DNA of 64,000 nucleotides from Thalassobium sp. (GTDB lineage: Bacteria; Pseudomonadota; Gammaproteobacteria; Pseudomonadales; Oceanobacteraceae), in the NCBI GenBank assembly GCA_002733205.1, contig NVUW01000001.1, forward strand, positions 682,001 through 746,000. The letters run 5' to 3'. How positions within the stretch are numbered: position 1 is the stretch's first letter; each line of letters starts with the position of its first letter. The notes under the pieces are model-generated. The model did no database searches. It had not been told where the DNA came from and saw only the letters and a list, made by a program, of their open reading frames with translations. The position numbers and the translations under genes are program-made. This document shows positions 8,425 to 16,883 of this stretch, piece by piece.

Positions 8425-9306
8425 TTATTGATTGTTTTTCAGCACGTCGGGCAATTCATAACGGTGAAAGCCGTTAAAAGATTCACTGTTGGTGGCGGGT
8501 TTATCCGGCAGTGGAATAATGGCCGGTGCTGAACCCATCGACGAACCCCCATCGACACGCAGACAGACGCCGCTGATAAAATTCGCCCCTTCACTTAATA
8601 AAAAGCATACGGCCGAACTGATTTCTGCTTCGGTAGCGATGCGCTTTAACGGTACATGATGGCGCAGGTTGCGGATGGTTTTCTGCATCGCCGGGCTGTA
8701 AGTATCAAAGCCACTGGAGGCGACCCATCCGGGCGCTACGGCATTAACCCGTACGCCGCTTTTACCCCATTCCCAGGCGGCGGTTTTGGTGATGTTTTCA
8801 ACCCCGGCGCGGGCGGCACCGGAATGGCCCATGCCCGGCATGCCATTGAGATTGTCAGCGGTCATATTAACGATGGCGCCGCCGTGTTTTTGCATCGACT
8901 GGCGATAGACTTCACGCATCATCAGAAACGTGCCGGTGAGGTTGGTATTCAAAACCGCTTCAAAACCTTTTTTATTAATAAATTCGAGCGGGGAAGGGAA
9001 CTGCCCTCCGGCATTATTAAACAGGCCGGCAATCGGACCGTGTTCAGTCACGATGGCATTAATGGTGCTGACAACGGCGTCTTCATCACGGATGTCGAGG
9101 CTGTAATAACAGGCCTGACCACCGTCTTGTTGGATTTCCGCCTGCACGTTCTGCAGTTTTTCTTCGTTGCGGCCAATTAACACAAGGTTTGCGCCTAAAG
9201 AAGCAAGCTCGTGGGCTGTGCAGCGGCCAATACCGCTGCCTCCACCAGATACCAACAGCGTCTTACCGGCGAAAATATCGGCGCGCAGCGTGGATTGATA
9301 CGGCAT
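8425..9306 (-). CDS. PECR-like short-chain dehydrogenase/reductase
   Basis: 293 residues from the ATG at 9306, which has GGGGA nine bases upstream; an in-frame ATG at 9315 sits directly against that ribosome site and is unlikely. The Rossmann motif SGGGSGIG is near residues 20-27. The catalytic YxxxK is not classical: the segment reads HSGAARAGV, with Ser and Arg in the Tyr and Lys positions. The same HSGAARAGV string occurs in peroxisomal trans-2-enoyl-CoA reductase (PECR), which also shares NAVAPG and VCFLLS.GANFISG. The likely reaction is NADPH-linked reduction of an enoyl-CoA, fitting the acyl-CoA dehydrogenase encoded downstream. The C-terminal tail of about 30 residues is extra. Confidence 0.88.
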   Translation of the reverse strand: MPYQSTLRADIFAGKTLLVSGGGSGIGRCTAHELASLGANLVLIGRNEEKLQNVQAEIQQDGGQACYYSLDIRDEDAVVSTINAIVTEHGPIAGLFNNAGGQFPSPLEFINKKGFEAVLNTNLTGTFLMMREVYRQSMQKHGGAIVNMTADNLNGMPGMGHSGAARAGVENITKTAAWEWGKSGVRVNAVAPGWVASSGFDTYSPAMQKTIRNLRHHVPLKRIATEAEISSAVCFLLSEGANFISGVCLRVDGGSSMGSAPAIIPLPDKPATNSESFNGFHRYELPDVLKNNQ

Positions 9307-9377
9307 AAAAAACATTCCCCGTGGTGTGTATTGATGATTGTGTCAGTCTGAACTTGAACCGTTATGGTTTTCGAAGT

Positions 9378-9397
9378 TACCAAGCAAGTGCTTGGTA
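9378..9397. promoter_or_regulatory. 20-bp perfect palindrome, probable operator of the SDR/acyl-CoA dehydrogenase operon
   Basis: TACCAAGCA, two central bases (AG), then TGCTTGGTA: a perfect 9-bp inverted repeat, 72-91 bases upstream of the SDR start. Palindromes with a CAAGCN(2)GCTTG-type core are typical of TetR-family repressors of acyl-CoA catabolism genes. The regulator is not encoded in this window. Confidence 0.7.
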
Positions 9398-9429
9398 GGC
9401 AACGGTTGGTTGTCGCCACGGGTTTTCAA

Positions 9430-9442
9430 TTATACCGTTATC
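9430..9442 (-). promoter_or_regulatory. 13-mer intergenic motif, copy 2
   Basis: Identical to the copies at 5361 and 9549. On the minus strand it reads GATAACGGTATAAT, ending in a perfect -10 hexamer TATAAT pointing towards the SDR gene. If this is the promoter, the palindrome at 9378-9397 lies just downstream of the transcription start, where a repressor would block elongation. Confidence 0.45.
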
Positions 9443-9548
9443 CATGTTGTGGCCGTGTGAGGCTTGGTTCGTTCCGCAATGGCCTGAGCTGCAAAGCAAA
9501 CAGAGCGTGGAGATTAACCTCTTAATGTCCGGCGGCAATTGCATATAT

Positions 9549-9561
9549 TTATACCGTTATC
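9549..9561 (-). promoter_or_regulatory. 13-mer intergenic motif, copy 3
   Basis: TTATACCGTTATC in the same orientation as copy 2, 119 bases away, and about 155 bases upstream of tas. On the minus strand it ends in TATAAA. It lies in AT-rich DNA. Confidence 0.42.
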
Positions 9562-9716
9562 TTTATATTGTTTTTCCTATCAGTCCTTTAGCGTCCTGAA
9601 AGTTCGGCAGGGGGACTGTTCGTGTTTTCTGCATAGGGTGTTCAGCGCTTCAGGGTTATCAGCGGCCACCCGCAACGGCATAATGCGCTCTTTGATTCAC
9701 TATTGGGGACGGCGTA

Positions 9717-10751
9717 ATGCAGAAACGGCCATTAGGTAACAGCGATTTACAAGTGACCAAGCTTTGTCTGGGCACCATGACCTGGGGTGAGCAAAACACA
9801 GAAGCGCAAGCGCATGAGCAAATGGATTACGCGCTGGAGCGTGGCATTAACTTCTTCGATACCGCTGAAATGTATCCGGTGCCGCCTAAGGGAGAAACCC
9901 AGGGGCGCACTGAGCAATACATCGGCAGCTGGTTTGCCAGAAGCGGAAACCGCGACAAGGTGATTCTGGCCAGTAAAGTGGCAGGCCCCGGCGACTGGAT
10001 GACCCATATCCGTAATGGTCCGCAACTGACCCGCGCACATATCCGTGAAGCGGTTGAAAGCAGCCTGCGACGTTTACAGACCGATTATATTGATCTCTAT
10101 CAGCTGCACTGGCCGGCACGACCAACCAACTTTTTTGGCAAGCTCGGCTATGAGCATCAGGAGGCGGAAACAACACCGCTGGAAGAAACGCTGAGTGCGC
10201 TGCAGGAGTTAATCCACGAAGGCAAAATCCGCCATTATGGTCTGTCCAACGAAACCGCCTGGGGCACGATGAAGGTGCTGCAGATTGCCGATCAGAATCG
10301 GTGGGCGCGACCTCTGAGCGTTCAGAATCCTTATAATCTGCTGAACCGTAGCTACGAGGTGGGCCTGGCGGAAGTCTCTCACCGTGAACAGGTTGGGTTG
10401 CTGGCATATTCGCCGCTGGCCTTTGGTGTGCTGAGTGGTAAATACCTGAACGGCCAGTTGCCGCCTGAAGGCCGCATTACATTGTTTGAACGTTTCAGCC
10501 GTTATAAGGGCGAACATGCGGAACAGGCAGTGCAGAAATACGTCGACCTGGCAGCGGATCTGGGAATCAGTCCGGTAACTCTGGCGCTGGCCTTTGTTAC
10601 TCAGCAGGGTTTTGTCACTTCGAATATTATTGGCGCAACCACCATGGCGCAGCTGCAGGAAAATATTGATTCGGCGGATGTGGTATTAACGGCGGAGATA
10701 CTTGAGCGCATTAATGCTGTTCATAAAGTGCATTCCAATCCTTGCCCCTGA
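9717..10751 (+). CDS. tas: Tas-type NADP(H)-dependent aldo-keto reductase
   Basis: 344 residues. The N-terminus closely follows E. coli Tas as I remember it: LGTMTWGEQNTEAQAHEQMDY and AEMYPVPPKGETQG. The aldo-keto reductase tetrad is present as Asp48, Tyr53, Lys87 (LASKVAGP) and His131 (LYQLHWPAR). The fold is a cytoplasmic TIM barrel reducing carbonyls with NADPH; the physiological substrate of Tas is not settled. ATG at 9717 follows GGGGAC. It is a single-gene unit: a terminator follows at 10784, and upstream lies the divergent regulatory region. Confidence 0.92.
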   Translation: MQKRPLGNSDLQVTKLCLGTMTWGEQNTEAQAHEQMDYALERGINFFDTAEMYPVPPKGETQGRTEQYIGSWFARSGNRDKVILASKVAGPGDWMTHIRNGPQLTRAHIREAVESSLRRLQTDYIDLYQLHWPARPTNFFGKLGYEHQEAETTPLEETLSALQELIHEGKIRHYGLSNETAWGTMKVLQIADQNRWARPLSVQNPYNLLNRSYEVGLAEVSHREQVGLLAYSPLAFGVLSGKYLNGQLPPEGRITLFERFSRYKGEHAEQAVQKYVDLAADLGISPVTLALAFVTQQGFVTSNIIGATTMAQLQENIDSADVVLTAEILERINAVHKVHSNPCP

Positions 10752-10783
10752 TTCAATACACTTTGCCTTTAAGGCGCCGTACG

Positions 10784-10816
10784 AAAACGCCCGTGGAATA
10801 ATCTGCGGGCGTTTTT
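10784..10816 (+). terminator. Rho-independent terminator of tas
   Basis: AAAACGCCCG (10784-10793) pairs perfectly with CGGGCGTTTT (10806-10815), ending in a T run. The A-rich left arm means it could also act for minus-strand transcripts. Confidence 0.9.
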
Positions 10817-10869
10817 CTCTTTTTTGTCCTTTTTCTATTTGTATCTCTTTTTCTCGTATTAATTTCTTT

Positions 10870-11082
10870 TTATTTTACTGACTTCTGTTTCCGTTCTGCG
10901 CAATTGCGCAGAATTTTATGTTTTTCCTCAGCGCTGGCTGCTTGCCAGATCAGAATTTCACGCAGTGATCGGTAACATCCCATGCAAATGTCGTCATTAT
11001 CCAGGCAGCAGTTACGGATGCAGGGCGATGCTGTTATCGGAGAATGATCCGCGCGATGTGTCATCGTATTGGCTCTGGTCAT
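10870..11082 (-). CDS. DUF1289 small cysteine-rich protein
   Basis: 70 residues. The DUF1289 signature is clear: SPCIRNC...DDICMGCYRSLREI.W, with Cys21, Cys25, Cys33 and Cys36 as likely metal ligands, then a helical stretch ending NCAERK. The family is widespread in proteobacteria and of unknown function. It lies 20 bases downstream of the diguanylate cyclase gene on the same strand and is probably co-transcribed. Start is ATG at 11082 or an in-frame ATG at 11064; neither has a convincing ribosome site. Confidence 0.85.
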   Translation of the reverse strand: MTRANTMTHRADHSPITASPCIRNCCLDNDDICMGCYRSLREILIWQAASAEEKHKILRNCAERKQKSVK

Positions 11083-11102
11083 CAGGGTGTGTACTCAGGT
11101 TG

Positions 11103-12386
11103 TTATTGCGCCATGCTGACGCCATTTTTTCCGTTGCGTTTAACCTGATACATGGCTTTATCGGCAGCGTTGATTAACGTTTTCAGATCATGGCCATGAT
11201 CCGGAAAAAGGGCAACTCCAATGCTGGCGCCAATGGGGATATTGCCCTGATGAGTCGCAACGGGTCTGGCCAATATGGATGTCATTTTTTCGGCAAAGCT
11301 CAGTGCATCCTGCTTTGATCTGATATCAAGCTGCAGGGCAACAAATTCATCACCACCAGAACGGGCGAGTAAATCTGAAACTCTCAGGCTGCTTTTCAGG
11401 CGCTGAGCGACTTCTTTTAATACCTGATCGCCAATCTCGTGTCCGTAGGTATCGTTAACGGTTTTAAATCCATCCAGATCAATAAACATGACGGCCAGTT
11501 TTTCCTGTTTACGCTGCGCATGGGCAATGTGAGCGGCGGCAAGATCCTGAAATAAATGTAAGGTCGGCAGTCCGGTCAGTGCTTCGTAGTAGGCCATCTG
11601 TTGCAGTTTTTCTTGCGCGTCACGGGCATCCTGCAGGGCTTTATGCAGTGAAGTAACATCGTATTCCGACATCAGGATCAGAAAATCACCACTCAGCGGA
11701 TGGCGGGTAAGGCGGATGTCTAACGTATGATCGCGCAGTCCGGCAGAGGTTTGCATGCGGTGAGTCCAGCGGCCGCCCTGTTCGGCGATGGCTTTTTCCA
11801 GACAGCGGGCGCCTTCTGCCGGGTCGGCAAAACGTGCTGTAAATTCCGTAATGCCATCCCTCAGTGCCGCGGTATTAATCTGTTTATAGGCTTCAGTGGC
11901 CGCCGGGTTTTCGATCACCATCGCGCCGTCAAAAGTGAAGCTGGTGACCAGTACATTGGTGTAACGCATGGCTTCGACCAGCAGCAGATTTTCCGGCGTT
12001 TCGCCCAGATTCACTTCTTCGTTGATGTAGGCAATGATGCCGCGGTGTTTTTGCGGGCCGAGCAACACGGCGCGGTGCATCATATGCAGGGTTTTTGGCT
12101 TGCCGTTAGGGTAGGTGGTCCAGGGATCGATGGTCAGCCCCTGACGGGCCGCCAGTTCAAAGGTTTGTGCGGTGCGGTCTTTGGCTCCCTGAGTATCACC
12201 GGACAGATCTTTATTAATCAGGTCATCGACGGTCTTCAGGCCCCAGAAATCAATGGCCGCCTGATTTCCCCACCACCAGCCGTGGCGGTCGAGATCAAAA
12301 ATCCAGACAACATTGGGGATCAGCTCATACAGGCGCAGTTCGTCGCGACTCTGAATATGCACCAGATGGCTGTAGCTGTTTTCCAT
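11103..12386 (-). CDS. Diguanylate cyclase with PAS-like sensory region
   Basis: 427 residues without signal peptide or membrane segments. The N-terminal half has PAS-like features (LIPNVVWIFDLDRHGWWWGNQAAIDFWG near residues 22-50, and a second region near 145-255). The C-terminal GGDEF domain has an intact active site GGDEF at 344-348 and an allosteric I-site RVSD at 335-338, exactly five residues before it. It should therefore synthesise cyclic di-GMP from two GTP and be product-inhibited. The linker between (LHKALQDARDAQEKLQQMAYYEALTGLP) is a signalling helix. The sensed ligand is unknown. Confidence 0.92.
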   Translation of the reverse strand: MENSYSHLVHIQSRDELRLYELIPNVVWIFDLDRHGWWWGNQAAIDFWGLKTVDDLINKDLSGDTQGAKDRTAQTFELAARQGLTIDPWTTYPNGKPKTLHMMHRAVLLGPQKHRGIIAYINEEVNLGETPENLLLVEAMRYTNVLVTSFTFDGAMVIENPAATEAYKQINTAALRDGITEFTARFADPAEGARCLEKAIAEQGGRWTHRMQTSAGLRDHTLDIRLTRHPLSGDFLILMSEYDVTSLHKALQDARDAQEKLQQMAYYEALTGLPTLHLFQDLAAAHIAHAQRKQEKLAVMFIDLDGFKTVNDTYGHEIGDQVLKEVAQRLKSSLRVSDLLARSGGDEFVALQLDIRSKQDALSFAEKMTSILARPVATHQGNIPIGASIGVALFPDHGHDLKTLINAADKAMYQVKRNGKNGVSMAQ

Positions 12387-12480
12387 TCAGCGGGTCCTGT
12401 GTTGTTTTGCTTATGCTCTTTTATCTTCAAACTTTAGCATTGGTTATCGCGGCCTGAAGACCCGGCGCTGTCTTTCTGCA

Positions 12481-13788
12481 TTATTCGTTGCGGTTGTTGC
12501 CATTCAGCCAGCTGCAGACACCATCACCGGCGTGTTTACCGCTGGCAAAACAGGCCGTTAATAAATAGCCGCCGGTCGGTGCTTCCCAGTCGAGCATTTC
12601 ACCGGCAACAAAAACACCGGGCAGGGCTTTAAGCATTAGATGCTCATTCACGGATGCCTGGGTAATGCCGCCGGCGCTGCTGATGGCTTCGGCGATTGGC
12701 CGTGTGGCGGTTGGGCAGGGTAATGGCATGGATTTTAACGCGCTGGCGACAGCCTGATGATCGTGCAGGTCAAGCTCCGGGCAGCATTCTTTCAGCAGGG
12801 CATTAGTGATTGCCGGCAGGTTCAGTTTTTTACGCAGCACGTTGGCGAAGCTCATACCTTTGCGCGGTTGTTGCAGCTTGCTGAGTACCTGTTCATGGCT
12901 GTTCTGTGGCAGCCAGTCGAGCCAGAGTTGTGCCGGCTTGCCTGATTGCTTATCTGGCTGCTTGTAAGGTTGATTGCTCAGCATCAGGTCGCGCAGCGGG
13001 GCGCTCAGGGCATACACCAGACTGCCTTCGATACCGTACTGACTGACGATAAATTCGCCTTTACGGCACCATGGCTGGCCATGGATATCGGTCAGCGACA
13101 GGGCAATGTTTTTCAGCGGCGTGCCGGCAAAACGTTCACGGATATACTCGCTCCAGGGCAATTCGAAACCACAGTTGCTGGGCAATAATGGCGCGACATC
13201 AACGCCTTGCTGCGTCAGCAGATTACACCACCGACCGTCGGAGCCAAGACGCGGCCAGCTGGCGCCGCCTAAGGCCAGTACTACAGCATCAAACTGCTCG
13301 CGCTTGTCGCCGTCAGGCGTGCTGAAACACCAGGTTTGTTTGCCGTTTTCCATTTGCCAGCCCTGCCAGCGATGACGCGGATGAATACTAACGCCCTGAG
13401 AGCGCAGGCGGTGCAGCCAGGCGCGCAACAGCGGAGCGGCTTTCATATCTTTGGGAAACACGCGGTTGGAGGTGCCGATAAAGGTTTCAATACCCAGTTC
13501 GTGAATCCAGCTACGCAGATTATCCGGGCTAAAATCATCCAGCATCGGCCGCAGCCAGTGGCTGGCGTTGCCATAGCGGCTGACAAAATCCGCGTAATCT
13601 TCGGCGTGGGTAATGTTCATGCCGCCAACACCGGCGAGCAGAAATTTGCGCGCCACACTCGGCATGGCATCAAACACCTCAACGGCCAGACCCTGGCGGG
13701 CTATGCGTTCGGCGGCCATCAGACCGGCGGGACCTGCACCAATAACAGCAATGCGCGGTGAGGCAGAAGAGGAGGTACTGATGCTCAT
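12481..13788 (-). CDS. HI0933-family flavoprotein (TIGR03862 type)
   Basis: 435 residues. The N-terminal dinucleotide-binding motif is AVIGAGPAGLMAAE (GAGPAG at 17-22), followed by the family's KFLLAGVGGMNITHAED segment. A second nucleotide-interaction strand reads FDAVVLALGGASWPRLGSDG, and the C-terminus has GVFVAGEMLDWEAPTGGYLLTACFASG. These mark the HI0933/BaiN-like NAD(P)/FAD proteins; the specific subgroup (PP_4765-like, TIGR03862) is from memory. The reaction is unknown. It is 76 bases downstream of the transglycosylase gene on the same strand; there is no obvious functional link. Confidence 0.87.
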   Translation of the reverse strand: MSISTSSSASPRIAVIGAGPAGLMAAERIARQGLAVEVFDAMPSVARKFLLAGVGGMNITHAEDYADFVSRYGNASHWLRPMLDDFSPDNLRSWIHELGIETFIGTSNRVFPKDMKAAPLLRAWLHRLRSQGVSIHPRHRWQGWQMENGKQTWCFSTPDGDKREQFDAVVLALGGASWPRLGSDGRWCNLLTQQGVDVAPLLPSNCGFELPWSEYIRERFAGTPLKNIALSLTDIHGQPWCRKGEFIVSQYGIEGSLVYALSAPLRDLMLSNQPYKQPDKQSGKPAQLWLDWLPQNSHEQVLSKLQQPRKGMSFANVLRKKLNLPAITNALLKECCPELDLHDHQAVASALKSMPLPCPTATRPIAEAISSAGGITQASVNEHLMLKALPGVFVAGEMLDWEAPTGGYLLTACFASGKHAGDGVCSWLNGNNRNE

Positions 13789-13864
13789 GTTTGTCCGGAC
13801 TGTGTGGGCGGGCAGAAAACCGGCAGTTTATCATGTTGCACCTGGATTGCTGCAGTCAGCGGTC

Positions 13865-14683
13865 TTAGTCTGAGGGCAGTCCGGCATAGCGCCAGCTGCG
13901 GAAATCATCGTATTGCTCGCTGCTGATGTAATCTTTAAAGCGCATATCGCGCAGAATACGCTGCATTTTTTTACGCAGGCTGGGTGACCAGTTGCCGTTT
14001 TGCACCAGCGTATAGTGGTAGCGCCGTGGCGATGGCAGCAGCAGTGCGAGAAAAGCACCTTCGGCGGCATTCAGATCGGCGGCGGATTTGCGGAAATAAT
14101 AATGGCTGGCGGCGGCGATGCCATACAGATTCGGGCCAAACTCGGCCATGTTCAGGTACAGCTCCAGAATCTGATTTTTGCTCAGCGCCTGCTCCAGATG
14201 ACGGGTAGCGACCAGCTCCTGAAATTTGCGGGTCAGGGTTTTACCGTTATCAAGAAACAGGTTTTTAGCGGTTTGCTGGCTGATGGTACTGGCACCGTAT
14301 TTCCACTGCCGTTGTTTGATGTTTTCGCCGAGGGCGGCGAGCAGGGCATCGTAATCCATGCCGTGATGACTGAAAAAATCGGCATCTTCACTTAATACCA
14401 CGGCATACACCAGATTGCGGTTGATCGCGTCCAGCGGTAGCCAGTGTGGCGTCATGATGACAATGCCAGTGGCCTGATCAAGGCGTTGTTGCGTGAGGCT
14501 GATGGCCTGCTGTTGCAGGCTGGTCATGGTGAGCTGGCTGGCAGGGGGAACATCCTGCAGCAGCCAGTTCAGCCAGGCGATGGATGACAACACCAACAGC
14601 CAGAACAAGGCGCCGGTCAGCAGCAACAAGCGGGTCAGCCAGCGCCGCGGATAGTCAAGCCAGTAGAGTAAGGAATGAGGCAA
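13865..14683 (-). CDS. Monofunctional GT51 peptidoglycan transglycosylase (MtgA-like)
   Basis: 272 residues: one membrane helix (about residues 18-40) and a GT51 lysozyme-like domain with no transpeptidase domain. Motifs: SEDADFFSHHG with catalytic Glu99, YGASTISQQTAKNLFL (129-144), RKFQELVATRHLEQ with the second Glu156, and KNQILELYLNMAEFGPNLYGI. It polymerises lipid II into glycan strands on the periplasmic face. E. coli MtgA is about 240 residues; the extra length here lies in the linker after the anchor and the C-terminus. A hairpin terminator of the MATE gene separates it from that upstream gene. Confidence 0.9.
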   Translation of the reverse strand: MPHSLLYWLDYPRRWLTRLLLLTGALFWLLVLSSIAWLNWLLQDVPPASQLTMTSLQQQAISLTQQRLDQATGIVIMTPHWLPLDAINRNLVYAVVLSEDADFFSHHGMDYDALLAALGENIKQRQWKYGASTISQQTAKNLFLDNGKTLTRKFQELVATRHLEQALSKNQILELYLNMAEFGPNLYGIAAASHYYFRKSAADLNAAEGAFLALLLPSPRRYHYTLVQNGNWSPSLRKKMQRILRDMRFKDYISSEQYDDFRSWRYAGLPSD

Positions 14684-14738
14684 TCTGACGCTCCTGTGAT
14701 TGGATTACAGAGCGTCATCGCGTTGTCTGCTTAGTCGT

Positions 14739-14765
14739 AAAACCGGCCGCCTGAGGTTGGCGGCC
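14739..14765 (-). terminator. Terminator of the MATE gene
   Basis: GGCCGCC and GGCGGCC form a perfect 7-bp stem (14745-14751 with 14759-14765) around a 7-base loop. Read on the minus strand it is followed by GGTTTTA, seven bases after the MATE stop codon. Confidence 0.7.
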
Positions 14766-14771
14766 AGAATA

Positions 14772-16127
14772 TCAGGCGCTGGCAGGCCGTGTGTCCGGGC
14801 GATGACTGACCCTGTACAAACGATAGCCCAATGCCACCGCCGCAGCGCTTAATCCGATCACTAATCCACTCCAGAAACCTTTGGCACCCATGGCGGTTTG
14901 CTCGCCGAACGCCAGCCAGTATCCCAGTCCAAGGCCAATTAACCAGTACGCGACAAAGGTAATCAGCATCACCGCTACGGTGTCTTTATAGCCACGCAGA
15001 GCGCCTGCGGCCGCAACCTGTATCGCGTCTGACAGCTGGAATACGGCGGCAAACAACAGCAAGCCTGCGGCGGTGGAGACCACCGCCGGGTCGGGTGAGT
15101 ACAGACGGGCAATGCTGGCCGAGAACAGCACCATCAGGCTGGCATTGAGCAGGGCAATGCCAAGGTTCAGGCCAATACCAATCCAGGCGGTACGGCGCGC
15201 CAGCACATACTGGCCAGAGCCCAGCCAATGACCAACACGCACCGTTAAGGCCATGCCCAGGCTGAGCGGGATCATAAAGGTCAGCGATGACAGATTCAGC
15301 GCCACCTGATGGCCTGCAACAATGGTCGGACCCAGTTCGGTCAGAAACAGCGCAATCACTGTAAACAGGCTGACTTCAAAGAAAATCGCAACGCCGATAG
15401 GCACGCCGATCTGCAGCATTTCTTTAACCTGCGCTTTCAGCGGGCGCAGCACATGGCTCCATAGCGGGTAGTCGTGCGGTAATCGTCTATTGCGGGTGTT
15501 GCGTGCCATGGCGATTGCCATGCCCGCGAATACCAGACTGGAGCCAATACCACAGCCCACGCCACCCAGTTCCGGCATGCCGAATAAACCGTAGACAAAC
15601 ACCGCATTGGCGGGGATGTTCATTAACAGTCCGGTCAGCATAATGCGGGTAACCTGGCCTGGCTCATTCAGTGCCTCAGCGTAGAAACGATAAGCCAGGA
15701 AAATACCGGCGCCGGGCATACCAAAGGCGATGGCGAGGGTGTAGTCGGCGGCGATGCGGGCGGTAACCGGGTCATCCACCAGCATGGGCAGCGCCGAAGA
15801 GCCAGCCCACAACAGCAGGCCCGATAGGCTGCCCAGAACGATACCCACCCACAGGGCGGCCGCCAGCAGGTTGGGCAGTTCGTTATTGCGGCGCGCCGCA
15901 TTCAGGCCGGAGGCCAGTGGTGACAGCGCCACCAGAACACCGGCCAGAAACAGCCAGGTGGGCAGCCACAGGCTGGTGCCGATAGCCACCGCGGCCAGAT
16001 CGCGGGTGCTGACATAGCCCGACATCAGGGTGTCAACGGTGCCCATGCCGATCTGTGCCAGTTGCGTAGCAAGAATAGGGAAAGTCAGTTTAAGCAGGGC
16101 TCTTATTTCTTGAGCTTTGAACGTCAT
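14772..16127 (-). CDS. MATE-family multidrug/Na+ antiporter (NorM-like)
   Basis: 451 residues with about twelve membrane helices in the two-fold MATE arrangement. Landmarks include LALTFPILATQLAQIGMGTVDTLMSGY at the N-terminus, the LMNIPANAVFVYGLFGMPELGGVGCGIGSS segment in the first half, and LGMALTVRVGHWLGSGQ in the second half, all typical of NorM proteins. These are inner-membrane exporters of cationic compounds coupled to Na+ or H+. Monocistronic: a terminator follows the stop and a long upstream gap faces the divergent epmC. Confidence 0.92.
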   Translation of the reverse strand: MTFKAQEIRALLKLTFPILATQLAQIGMGTVDTLMSGYVSTRDLAAVAIGTSLWLPTWLFLAGVLVALSPLASGLNAARRNNELPNLLAAALWVGIVLGSLSGLLLWAGSSALPMLVDDPVTARIAADYTLAIAFGMPGAGIFLAYRFYAEALNEPGQVTRIMLTGLLMNIPANAVFVYGLFGMPELGGVGCGIGSSLVFAGMAIAMARNTRNRRLPHDYPLWSHVLRPLKAQVKEMLQIGVPIGVAIFFEVSLFTVIALFLTELGPTIVAGHQVALNLSSLTFMIPLSLGMALTVRVGHWLGSGQYVLARRTAWIGIGLNLGIALLNASLMVLFSASIARLYSPDPAVVSTAAGLLLFAAVFQLSDAIQVAAAGALRGYKDTVAVMLITFVAYWLIGLGLGYWLAFGEQTAMGAKGFWSGLVIGLSAAAVALGYRLYRVSHRPDTRPASA

Positions 16128-16315
16128 GCCGGTAGTGTCCGTGCGCTGCTCAGAAGTCTGAGCGGCGATAGAGTCGCAGGGGACAACAGCGCTGGCTGCG
16201 AATACAAAAAGTACGCTGTTGAGAGGGTGCGCATTTTGCCCTGATTCCCTGATGCAAGCCAGAGTTGTTCTGTGATTCTTGTGTGATTGTATTGTGAATT
16301 CATTGTTGCTGAGTT

Positions 16316-16864
16316 ATGACCGTAGCCCTCGATATTAACGACCTTATTCCGCTGTTTAACCGCTTGTTTCTGCAATCGGAAAATACCCTGCTGGTCGCCG
16401 GTGGCGATGAACCCATTTATCAGCCGGCCGATGAGCACCATCCGCATCACCGGCTGATCTTCGCTCATGGGTTCTACGAGTCGGCACTGCATGAAATCAG
16501 CCACTGGTGCATTGCCGGGCCTGAGCGGCGTAAGCAGGTCGATTTTGGTTACTGGTATGAGCCGGATGGCCGCAGTGCACAGCAGCAGCGCGCCTTTGAG
16601 CAGGTGGAGGTAAAACCTCAGGCGGTGGAGTGGATTCTGTCAGAGGCCTGCGGCCGGCGCTTTTATGTCAGCACCGACAACCTGAATGGCGATCCCGCCG
16701 CCGTGGAGGCAGGGCTGGCGCGTTTTCGCCAGGCAGTCCGCGAGCAGGCGTGTCTCTATCTGACGCATGGCCTGCCGCCACGGGCAGAAGTATTAAAAAA
16801 GGCGCTGTTAGATTATTATCAGCGCCAGTCACTATTTGGTGTGCACTTGTTTGCACCGGAATGA
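16316..16864 (+). CDS. epmC: Elongation factor P hydroxylase
   Basis: 182 residues, the normal size of EpmC (YfcM). The defining stretch is IFAHGFYESALHEISHWCIAG with metal-binding His59-Glu60-x-x-His63, followed by RRKQVDFGYWYEPDGR and EVKPQAVEWILSEA. EpmC hydroxylates the beta-lysyl lysine of elongation factor P after EpmA and EpmB have attached it; those two genes are not in this window. The gene ends 20 bases before rhlB and may be co-transcribed with it. Confidence 0.93.
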   Translation: MTVALDINDLIPLFNRLFLQSENTLLVAGGDEPIYQPADEHHPHHRLIFAHGFYESALHEISHWCIAGPERRKQVDFGYWYEPDGRSAQQQRAFEQVEVKPQAVEWILSEACGRRFYVSTDNLNGDPAAVEAGLARFRQAVREQACLYLTHGLPPRAEVLKKALLDYYQRQSLFGVHLFAPE

Positions 16865-16883
16865 TCAAGAAGCGGAGTAGCTT

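Larger units (their letters stand above)
9316..9716. other. Regulatory intergenic region between SDR operon and tas
   Basis: A 400-base region between divergent genes. It holds a perfect 20-bp inverted repeat (9378-9397) close to the SDR start and two copies, 119 bases apart, of the 13-mer TTATACCGTTATC. No small gene or RNA is recognised in the remainder. Confidence 0.6.

Noticed and set aside
8656..9180. 174-codon plus-strand frame opposite the SDR gene
   Set aside because: Antisense to clear SDR motifs and without a ribosome site or protein family.
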